From Apostichopus japonicus (taxonomy: Eukaryota > Echinodermata > Holothuroidea > Aspidochirotida > Stichopodidae): DNA of 64,000 bases. Both the position numbers and the translations under genes were made by a program. This document shows positions 34,276 through 43,697 of the stretch, piece by piece. The notes below the pieces were generated by a model that was not told where the DNA came from, made no database searches, and saw only the letters and a list, made by a program, of their open reading frames with translations. Numbering within the stretch: position 1 is the first letter of the stretch; each line of letters begins with the position of its first letter. Location of the stretch: assembly GCF_037975245.1 (NCBI RefSeq), contig NC_092572.1, positions 30,291,989 to 30,355,988 on the forward strand, written 5' to 3'.

Positions 34276-34314
34276 ACCAGGGAGCTGCTACTGTTAGAGT
34301 AGCAGCTCCCTGGT
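34276..34314. repeat. Perfect 16-bp hairpin near the 5' side of the HECT gene
   Basis: CCAGGGAGCTGCTAC (34277-34291) and its exact complement (34299-34313) enclose the 7-base loop TGTTAGA; an A-T pair extends the stem. Confidence 0.9.
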
Positions 34315-34319
34315 TTTAC

Positions 34320-34814
34320 TATTGTCCGAACTGTTCGGGTGCCCTGGTTACGTATAGTTGATTCACAGATTAGGAAAGCTCTGCATGCTTTATGCTCTGT
34401 CGAATATCAGAAGTTTAGCCTATAGAAGTACAGTAACTCAATGCTATTTTACTGTAAAAAACAGTGTATTTCAAACTTTAACAGATGCGCCAGGCTTGTC
34501 CTGAGTAAAGTATTTGAAATATTGTAACCGAAGCCGCGAGTCGACATTCTTTCACAGCTAAAGAAACTAATAGTGAACTTTATAGGCCTATGGCTGATAC
34601 ACACTGACTCGTGTCACAAAAATACAAACGCGAATGAGTGAAAAAACCAGAAGACTACGTCCTCCCACTCGTTCGTATGATCATATGAGTTCCACTACGG
34701 CGCTACTATGATGATTTACGTCAATTATGGCAACTGCGTACGAAAGATGCCCTCCCATAAAACCCATCCAAATGTATACAATGTGCAAATTGCATTGTGT
34801 CTGTACACAGTGTA
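34320..34814. other. Upstream flank of the HECT gene, no gene seen
   Basis: If the gene starts near 34.2 kb this holds its promoter, but no clear promoter motif stands out. Confidence 0.3.
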
Positions 34815-35055
34815 TAGATGCAGAGTACTGTTTGATACAGTAAACACAGTAGGTAATAAAGAACCAATATTAATTACATACCAAAATAATAATTGGACCA
34901 GTGGCTGTTTAAGGCATAGCGTGGGGTTTATTCTGCATTGTACAGGTGCAGAGTACTGTGTGATACAGTACACATAGTAGGTAAAATTGAACCAACATTA
35001 CATACTACATACAAAATTGGACCAGTGGCTGTTTAAGGCCTAGTCTGGGCTATAT
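34815..35055. repeat. Tandem duplication, ~128-bp unit, 2 copies
   Basis: Two diverged copies share TGCAGAGTACTGT, GATACAGTA, ATTGGACCAGTGGCTG and TTTAAGGC in the same order at an offset of 128 bases early on. Confidence 0.85.
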
Positions 35056-35171
35056 TCTGGTGGGCCTCTAACATGGGGTGATGGCAAAATCTCAATTAAC
35101 CAATGTATACATGACAGAATTTGGAAAATGTAGTAGGTGGGTGGCTACCTTATTTTCACTAATTTTTAGAA

Positions 35172-35697
35172 ATATGCTGTGCAGGCTTGGAACCCATATT
35201 TTGTTAAGGATAAGGAAGTACTTGAAAAGGTCCAGAGGAGAGCTACTAGAATGATTAGTTCCTTAAAGAGTGTTCCTTATTATAGGGGGTTACAATTGTT
35301 GAATCTCACCACACTGGAGCTTAGGAGGTTACGTGGGGAATTGATTCAGGTTTTCAAGATAGTGTATGGTTTTGACAATTTATCCTTTACCGACTTTTTC
35401 ATGTTTGCTAATAGTAGTTGTACCAGAGGTCATTGTCTTAAACTCTAAAAGTCACAAAGTAGGATTAATATTCGGCATAACTTTTTTTCTAATAGGGTTG
35501 TGAATGAGTGGAACCGTTTGCCTGCGAAAGTTGTACTTGCAAGTAATTTCAATGGGTTTAAGAATGCTTTGGATAAGCACTTTTTGCATTGTAATCGGGT
35601 CTGAGGGTTTGTGTCTTCAGTATTTTTCTCTCTCCTATAGGGTCCTTGATGGGGACTTGAGTGTCCCTCCTGATCCCTTTTTTCTACTAAACTAAAC
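35172..35697 (+). pseudogene. 5'-truncated copy of the window's full LINE (ORF2 C-terminus and 3' tail)
   Basis: Reads AVQAWNPYFVKDKEVLEKVQ and RRATRMISSLKSVPYYRGLQ, almost the same as the C-terminus of the minus-strand LINE at 43698-46646. A TAA replaces a CAA after HCLKL (about 35447). The 3' end has the same GATCC-C-TTTTTTCTACTAAAC tail, so 5' truncation by target-primed reverse transcription explains it. Confidence 0.93.
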
Positions 35698-37797
35698 TAT
35701 ATTGTTAGGCATAGTCTACATCAGGTTTACCACTGCCGTAATCAAGATTTAAATCATGCAATTAAAAAAAAAAGGTTATACACATATGTATTTGTAGGTT
35801 ACCTAACGTTAGGCTATTTTGCTAGGTGTACACGATGCACCCCAAACCAATCTTAGCTAGGTTTTGCGTAACTGCCACTGAGCTTATTACTTTTAATTTT
35901 TAGAGTTAGAACTTCCTGTTCATAGCCTAGGCAGTAACACTAACAGGTACAAGTAACATGCTGAGTAGGCCTATGACCAAGAATTAGTTACCGGGGTACG
36001 TGCCTAGCATAAATTGTGACAGTGGTCCATTTATATTCATTCATAACCCAATGTTTTCAAATGGGGTGACAAACAAAATTTTTAAAAGGAGATTCTGGTC
36101 AGAGCAATTGTCTCAGTTCCGCCCAAAACATTTTAGGAGACGAACTGGTTGCCATGTAGCTTAGCCTATGTCACATTGCAATGTAAGGTTAATGTTATGT
36201 CTTACTACGTAACGCTACGGCTAGGCTACTTTCGTGAATCTCGCACGGTATTGAGAACAACTTGTGCCTTAAATTCCAGACCCCGATAGGCCAAGATATC
36301 GTGATTTAAGCAAAACTGCTTTCGTCCCGCAGAGCCACTTCTTTTCTTAACCTACGCCTAACATTCAAGCGAAATACTTCAAGAATGTATAAGAAATATT
36401 AGTGAGAGTTTACATCAAGTAGTTTAACCGGATATCGAAAGGTATAGTATGTATAGTATCGTTGATGCATTACTATTGCTGTCTGTTGATGGTTCGTATA
36501 TGCAATACGACATTACGTACACAACAAAGTCAACTCGGCAATGAATTATACGTGATGCATACGCACAGAAGCGTTTTCTGTGGCCATGGCTCCGTGCCAA
36601 ACTTTTTGGTTTGACGTCATCATTTTTCTACAACTCGTAGTCTTAGCCAAAAAATGATGTAAACTGCAGTCATTTTCTTTACATTTAGATCCAATTACGA
36701 CAAATAATTATTATCTGGAGTATAATATATACGTAAAACTGAAGTTTATAAGTTATTAATTTTCATTTTTTGACACTGCTCTTAGGATTCAGTAAATTCG
36801 ACACTGTGACATAATGTACAGATAAACGAAACGGCGTGGAATTCTGTCCCCCTCCAGAGCTCAGACCCACATCTAAGCTCGAGAATACTCTCTCGCAAAA
36901 ATGACTGAAGTGATTCCAACATTGGGTATCAAACGTATGGTCAAGTCCATGGTATTTCAGGGTATTTCAGCCAAATTAGGTATGAATTATACATAGACTC
37001 AGTCACAACTTACTTTGTATTTTATTTCATATATAAATTTTAGTTTTAGGGAAAGACGAAGCATTTTATGTCATATATACAGTATATAGATAAATATGTA
37101 TATTTATTTATGTTTGGGCTCCTGGCCACGGCCCACGGGCCCTTTAGGCGATCACAGAGCACTTTCCCTAGTTGCACCCCATCCTCCTAACCGGTGCACG
37201 TAAACCCTGTCCTTGCACCCCTTTGACCCGAATTATAAATATTGAAACTTGAACGGAAAAGGGAAGGAAAAGACGTTGCCATAAGGGGGCGGCTCCACCC
37301 TCTTCAGAAAGGATTGGCAAAAAGGGAATAAGAAATGAACAATAAATTAACAGTTATTTCCACTGAACTACTGTACCCCAGAATTAAATATCCTGCTTCT
37401 TGTTCCGAAGGGCCCCAACGAATGCCAAAAAGTCGGCAACGGGGATGAGGGTGGGGGGGGGAGGCTACCCCTGCACCTCATCATGACTGACTCGAATTAC
37501 AACTCTCAACTTGATACTAGTCAACCAAAAATTGTCCTTCGAGAGTTGAACTGAAATTGGATGGATTAAAAAAAATAAAAAAAATACTACCTGTCTGCAT
37601 GGATCATACTCTATACTACTGTGTGACCATATAGGCGTACGAGCTCTAGTCAACCATGAGGAACACTGGAGGAAGCTATTTTTCTTGCTAGAGAAATTTA
37701 AAAATTGCCCGAACGTTCCTAGCATGATTAATTCATTTCAAACTTCGACGTCAATGAAGGACAAAAAGAACCATATAGGCCTATGTCTGACTATAAG
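35698..37797. other. 2.1-kb stretch without a recognisable gene
   Basis: Includes a CGGCCCACGGGCCC word at 37124-37141 reminiscent of hAT ends, a G-run near 37448, and an A-rich tract at 37567-37584. Confidence 0.45.
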
Positions 37798-37960
37798 CAG
37801 GCGCGGCGGAACGGAAAAGGTATTGGGGGGGGGGGGCTAATGTGTGGAGACTATGTAAGCGGAGCGCCACCATCGGTTGGCGCGGAGCGTACAAGAACAT
37901 TTTGGTTTTTTTCAAACCCCCAGATGGCCGGAAACGGCACTTCCCGAGTGTTTTATGCTG
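37798..37960. mobile_element. Fragment of a G-rich hAT-like miniature element
   Basis: Starts CAGGCGCGGCGGAACGG with a G-run (37826-37837). It shares the core AGCGGAGCGCCACCA...GTTGGCGCGGAGCGTAC with the split element whose right half is at 48043-48429. Right end not defined. Confidence 0.6.
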
Positions 37961-40209
37961 CGAATACCTAGCCCTAAAATATGGGTCTCAAGCCTGCAAT
38001 TTCTCAGATTGCACGTAAAAGTCTGTAAAAACATTGTAATTTGTATATTCGATGGTGTTTTAAGAGAGTAGCTATTACTTGTAGTGTACTCGCAAAGACG
38101 TTTTTGAGTGTAGTAAGGGCAGTGGCGGAGCTACACTGTAAAAAAAAATCGTAAACGTTTTCTTGAAAATGGTTTAAAGTTGCTGCAACCAAAAGTCGGG
38201 TTTCCTCAGATTAATCCATGAGATGTTAACTGTATCTTGGTTAAACGTTCATCCTGTTTTGCGTGTTTCATCATTATTGAGTTGCTGCAACCGAAAACGG
38301 TGTTTTCTCCTTAAAAACGCAAGTGTTTCCTGAAATATTACCACTTTTGGAGTTACCTTCAACGGATTCAGTTTTAGTCTTCCTTATTGAGAAATTAGAG
38401 ATTATCGTTCAATTATCTGTTCAGAATACTATTTAAACAGTACATATATTTGCGTGGAAAATTATGTATGATGGAATTCTCTGCCTTTTAAGATTGATTT
38501 ACAGAATAATAACAACGACTAGTAAAAGCTGTGAGACTGAAAATGATACAAACTTGATTTTAAAGTAAGAAATATTTATTAAAAACCAATAAATAATACC
38601 ATGCAAAGATAATCAATGAAAATTTAAATATGAACAGTTAAGTATTTTATATGTATCACTAAAGATAACAAACACATGGAACAAGCACCTATATGTAGAG
38701 AAGGGTGGGCTGCTTTTACAAGTGAAACTTAGAGAGTGTGTTTGAAACTGATAAAATTGGTCTCCAATACTTGTGTCCTTATTTAACTCCGACCACATTT
38801 AGCTTTAACACCCATCTTATATACATGACTGAGTAAAATCGTTCCAATGACATCGTTTCATGCCTTGGCAGTGTCAGAATGAAGGCCGCTATTAGCATTA
38901 CACCCCTTACCCATAAAGAGAAAAAAAAAACACGAATTCAAACAAGTTAAAAATAATCAACTACAAATTAAAAAGATAAGAAGAGATAAATCAACTTCAA
39001 TTTAAAAATATACAAACATTCATGTCTAGCATTATTTAAAATAAAAATACAGCATGAAAAATCCCTTAAAATCCGGTGTAGGATGCGGTGACCATACAAT
39101 CAAGAATTCAAAAGAGCTTCTCGATATATAACATTGATTCATCTCAGCTCACCTTATCACAATCAAATCTCACATCCGAACACCTACTATAAGCATGTCA
39201 TGCCTAACCAACATTTTTTTTGTTACTTACCCAAGACTACATGTATACAAACACTATCATTTGAAGCAAGAACAAACAAACAATTACAATTAAAACTTTC
39301 AGAAAGATTATGTGTTAAGCATTATTTTAATTAATAAACAAAATGAAAAAGCTCCATATAGGGTGGAAGGTGGGAATGACATTACCACCGAACACCTTTT
39401 AAATACCACCTGTCTACTCGCAACAATTTTCCTAGTTTAACCAAGAGTACACCTTCTTCCCATAGACAAAATAGGTGTATACAACAAAGTATCACATGAA
39501 GCAAGAACAAACAATTAATTACAATTTAAAAATATAAAAATATTATATGTTACCATTTTTGAAATAATTAATCTCAACACCACATAGTATCCCATGTGTA
39601 CTGTCAGTCTACTAGCAACGATTTACCTAGTGATCCAAGATTTAAAAGAATAGATGTTGATCATGTCACCCTTCCTAAAAGGTTGATTAAACCAAAGTGC
39701 AGTAAATTCTTGTTTTCTCATCAACTCTTGAAATTAAAATGTGCCCATAGTATTACATATCTCTATCATATATTATTATCAAATAGCTGAGGGCAACCTG
39801 ATGACTGACCACAGATTTTCTTTTCTCACAGTTCAGTATATGATAACTTTGCAATTAATGGGCTTTGCCCCTGGAGGAATAGATTTTCAACAAAATACAA
39901 ATTTGCTACCCTCTTACCCCCTCAAAAAAGTGTTTTAAAATTTCATTTTTCAATGCATTACTTCTTCATCAGTCACTCCCAACCTAATGAACAATGCTGA
40001 ATCTACACAAGGCCTATACAGAAAATTCCAAATCTTTAAAACAAAAGTTTTTTGGAAGAAAGAAATGCAGTTAGATTGTGCTTCCAAGCTTTTCTATAGT
40101 CGCTTTTACATTCTAATTCCCTTTCCTGCTCTGGTATAGTAGCTGTGCTGGAGCTGAATTCGCTTACTGTTGCATGTTCTGACCGCTTGGGGTTATAATC
40201 ATCATTTGG

Positions 40210-40488
40210 CTAGCGACTTTTGTTACAAAAGGTTACCAACTTAACGGGTACCTTCCTATTGTCAGTGATTTCAAAAATCTCCTTTTGTACATATGTAAAT
40301 TCACAGTTACATGATCTCGGGTATTCGATATTGACAACATGAAACATACTGATGAGATGAATGAGGCTGTCTACAGAGTCACCTTCCTTGGCCACTTGGG
40401 ACTCAGCAGCAACGGCACATGTACTTTCACTGATTAGAATTTTTGGGGTTGACACTGACTCTGCAATCTTTTGAAACTCGTTTGAAGT
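40210..40488 (-). CDS. Last exon of a gene carried by the CACTG element
   Basis: CATTTCAG acceptor to TAG/TAA stop. Reads LIHLISMFHVVNIEYPRSCN then CEFTYVQKEIFEI. This resembles the C-terminus of the multi-copy SAM-domain/'NIEYP' proteins of fish and invertebrates (SAMD3-like in databases, from memory). There a short hydrophobic helix is followed by YP and FLQ-like motifs. Phase does not fit the exon at 41486 directly, so an exon or a base is missing between them. Confidence 0.5.
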   Translation of the reverse strand, partial: TSNEFQKIAESVSTPKILISESTCAVAAESQVAKEGDSVDSLIHLISMFHVVNIEYPRSCNCEFTYVQKEIFEITDNRKVPVKLVTFCNKSR

Positions 40489-41485
40489 CTGAAATGAATA
40501 AAAACAATAGATACATACAAAATGTCATAATGCAACGGGTTTAGAATGATAGGATAAGACATGTCTTTCTCTTTGCAGTGCATTACACTTGGTCCATGCG
40601 TGGACAATTGTCCTTCCCATACCCTATATGTGCGCATCCCTATATGACTCATAGGTGCTTCTATGGTACTCTATACCCATAGTAAGGATCTATACAAGCA
40701 ACTAAACTTTAATCTTAAAATGGGATGTAGTTCCTGTTGTCATTCTGGAAGACTATAAATAAAGAATACACAAGAAAGGTTATTATTTACACACAAACGC
40801 TTTAAGTCCTTGAGGAGTTGACTACAATGGATGCAATAAGTATACTGTAATCTTTGATAACAACAGGAGCAACACATTGGCTACAGCTGCAAAACATAAA
40901 TCTCATAGATTACTTGCTAACTCATCTCACTGTAAGGAATAAGATGAGAGACAAAATCCCTTCTGTAAAGATTCAGTTTGCTTTGCTTTGATAATTGCTA
41001 ATGACAATTTGAGTAGGTATGCTCTTATGTGGCAGAGACCATCTGCAGACCACTGGAAGAGCACATCAAGTGGCAGCTTCATCAAAATTAACATAGCTGG
41101 GCTTTCCTTTCAACCAATCAGCATAAGTCTTCAACAATCAATAGGATCACAATACATTGGGATATTAAATAACTAAATAAGATAATTAAATAAAGATCAT
41201 CACCTAAATGAGTTATATTGAGGTAATATCACTACAAGATCGATTGTAACCTCAAATGACAACTACTACACAATAGATGTGTTCAAGTTATATACACTTT
41301 GGTATAATCTGGTATATTTTTACAGCCCTGCTGACAAAGAACACTGTACATCTACCCTATACATATCATGAGATGCACCAAGTTGACACTGGTGTTAAAG
41401 CCTAAATGCTAGGTTTGAGATACTTCAAAGATTTCATGTTGAAAACTGTTAAATGCAATAAGACTAAACATGCACTACAATTAAC

Positions 41486-41687
41486 CTGTCAGTAAATTAA
41501 ATTCTGTATCCATAAATGCATCATACTTGATTTCCCCTATAACTACATGCATGACACACATCAGAGGCAGGTTCTGTAGACAGTGGTGGGTGACCACAAG
41601 AGCACCGAAGACTTGCCTGTTGTCGGTGTCCTGTGAGTCTTCTGCCAGAATTTTGAAAGTAAAGAAGCCCAATTTACATGCAATTTC
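41486..41687 (-). CDS. Exon of the same element-borne gene
   Basis: TATCCAG acceptor, CTGACAG|GTTAAT donor, 67 codons plus one base. Reads EIACKLGFFTFKILAEDS and VTHHCLQNLPLMCVMHVVIG. The 'LPLMC-H-V-GE' piece is a repeated feature of the family that ends with the NIEYP block. Starts in phase 0, matching the exon at 41883. Confidence 0.5.
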
Positions 41688-41882
41688 CTGGATACTGACT
41701 CATAATCATAAACAGGATAATGAAAAGCATTTTCATCAGCATGTGAAGGTGAAAGAGGCTTGGGATGGTTAACCCCACCTGAATCTACACCTGCATAAGA
41801 TATGCTATTTTACTCAGAACATGAAAACAGGTGATACCAAACATGCCACGATCACAAATATTCTTTAAAACTTTGATCTTAC

Positions 41883-41976
41883 ATTTGTGTAGGAAACGAA
41901 GTCTTCATCATTTTCCTGTAGCAGCAATGGTAGCAACTGTAATCCTGTTCTGTCTACCTCAGAGCTTCTAATATTC
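41883..41976 (-). CDS. Exon of the same element-borne gene
   Basis: TATTCCAG acceptor, ACAAAT|GTAAGA donor. Reads SSEVDRTGLQLLPLLLQEND then EDFVSYTN. Phase 0 end joins cleanly to 41687. Upstream exons are not recognised; a truncated LINE lies there. Confidence 0.5.
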
Positions 41977-42167
41977 CTGGAATAGAAAACAATGGTGAAG
42001 AACACAATGTGATAGTTTGCATCATGTATAGTTTTACATTTGATGCATGCTTCATGATTTTAAGATGGGTAAAAACTATCAAGTTATTGCTTATTGTTAC
42101 AAAATTATATGACGCCACACCCCCTCATTAATATGCTAATATATCAATTTCATAAACATCAACACAC

Positions 42168-43137
42168 AACTGTTTTCTCTTAACTACACGATTGTCAATG
42201 GGTCTAGGTCTAATCCTTCTAAGGTTACTTCCGGTGTTCCGCAAGGGTCAGTTCTGGGACCCATTCTCTTCCTGGCCTACATAAATGATATTGGTAATGC
42301 TGTTTCTTCTGGTGTCCGACTGTTCGCTGATGACTGTGTCTGTTATCGGGTTATCGATGATGTCAGTGATGGTCATCAACTTCAGGAAGATATAAATATA
42401 CTAGGGCAATGGGCTAAAGATTGGGGCATGAGTTTCCAGCCGGTGAAATGTAACATTATGACCATTACTAGAAAGAGGAAACCTGTAATTTTCAATTACA
42501 TGCTCAATGGGGTTCACTTGGTTAAGGTTGATTGTGTTAAATATCTGGGTATTCATATCACTTCAGATCTCAACTGGGGAAAGCATATTCAAAATGTGTG
42601 TAACAAAGGAAATAGGATATTGGGAGTTCTTCGTAGAAACTTATCCCCCTGTTCGAAGGATGCAAAATTGGCTGCATATAAAGGTCTCCTCCTGCCAGTA
42701 TTGGTATATGCCAGTTCTGTCTGGGATCCCCACCAAGCTTTCTTGCAGCACAACCTCGAAAACATTCAGAGGCGTGCAGCCCGTTTCATCGCTTCAGATT
42801 ATTCAAGAGAGCCTGGCTCTGTCTCATCTCTGTTACGGGACCTAAACCTGGTGCCCTTGGCAGAGAGGCGCAGACAAAGTAGAATCATCTTATTTGCTAA
42901 GGGCATCTATGGTCAGGCTCAGATCCCTATTGACTGCCTAAGAAAGCCTCTGCGTAGGAGTCGGAACATGCATGATATGCATTTCTGCCAGCTGTATGCC
43001 AGTACAAATTGCTATAAGTATAGTTTTTTTCCAAATACAATTAGGGATTGGAATAGTCTGCCTTCAGACCTCATTAGTAGTTCCAGTGGTTCTGTGAATC
43101 CTGTCACTTATATCAGTACTCGGGTCAGATCTAATTA
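42168..43137 (+). pseudogene. 5'-truncated LINE, RT C-terminal half, open frame
   Basis: One uninterrupted frame of about 320 codons. It reads VTSGVPQGSVLGPILFLAYI, the catalytic VRLFADDCVCYR, KYLGIHITSDLNWGKHI and the thumb (RRAARFIASDY), ending RVRSN and TAA. Jockey/CR1-like RT motifs; the N-terminal endonuclease and first palm motifs are absent. A GAAGACGAAGA microsatellite (43198-43228) near the 3' end is a likely LINE tail. The intact frame suggests a fairly young copy, of a family different from the LINE at 43698-46646. Confidence 0.88.
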
Positions 43138-43599
43138 ATTACTCTCTTGACGTGTGTGTGGTGAGATATTGTCCCTTTTTGCGGATGTGTCACCGTATCG
43201 AAGACGAAGACGAAGAGAAGACGAAGAATGGGAACTGTGGTTGTCGAGTATGCTAACAACATATGTAGATTTCAGGTTTGACCCAGTGACCTCATTAATT
43301 ATCATGATATAGCTACCAAAAACAATGCTGTTCTTGCACTCACTATACATAATGCATCTACATAGTGAATGTGATGAACATCTGGCATTCCCTAGTTGAG
43401 TAATCCTGAACCTAAGCTAGGCGTCACTTGGGTACATATACATGCATCCAAACACACACAAATCGAATGCATAGTTTCCTTTTGCTTTCAGCAGCAAGGA
43501 ACCCCAAAGTTGTAAGCCTAAGCCTTATTTACTTTTAAGTCTCCATCCACATTTTCTGAATTTAGAAAACAGGAGGACCTGCTTTCTTTGTACATTTTC
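43138..43599. other. 3' tail of the truncated LINE and spacer
   Basis: Contains the GAAGAC microsatellite and, near 43460-43505, a diverged copy of the hairpin repeat seen at 139-168. Confidence 0.5.
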
Positions 43600-43697
43600 A
43601 TTAGTTTAGTTTAGTAGAAAAAAGGATCAGGAGGGACACTTAAGTCCCCATCAAGGACCCTATAAAGAGAGGGAAAAAAAACTGAAGACACAAACAC

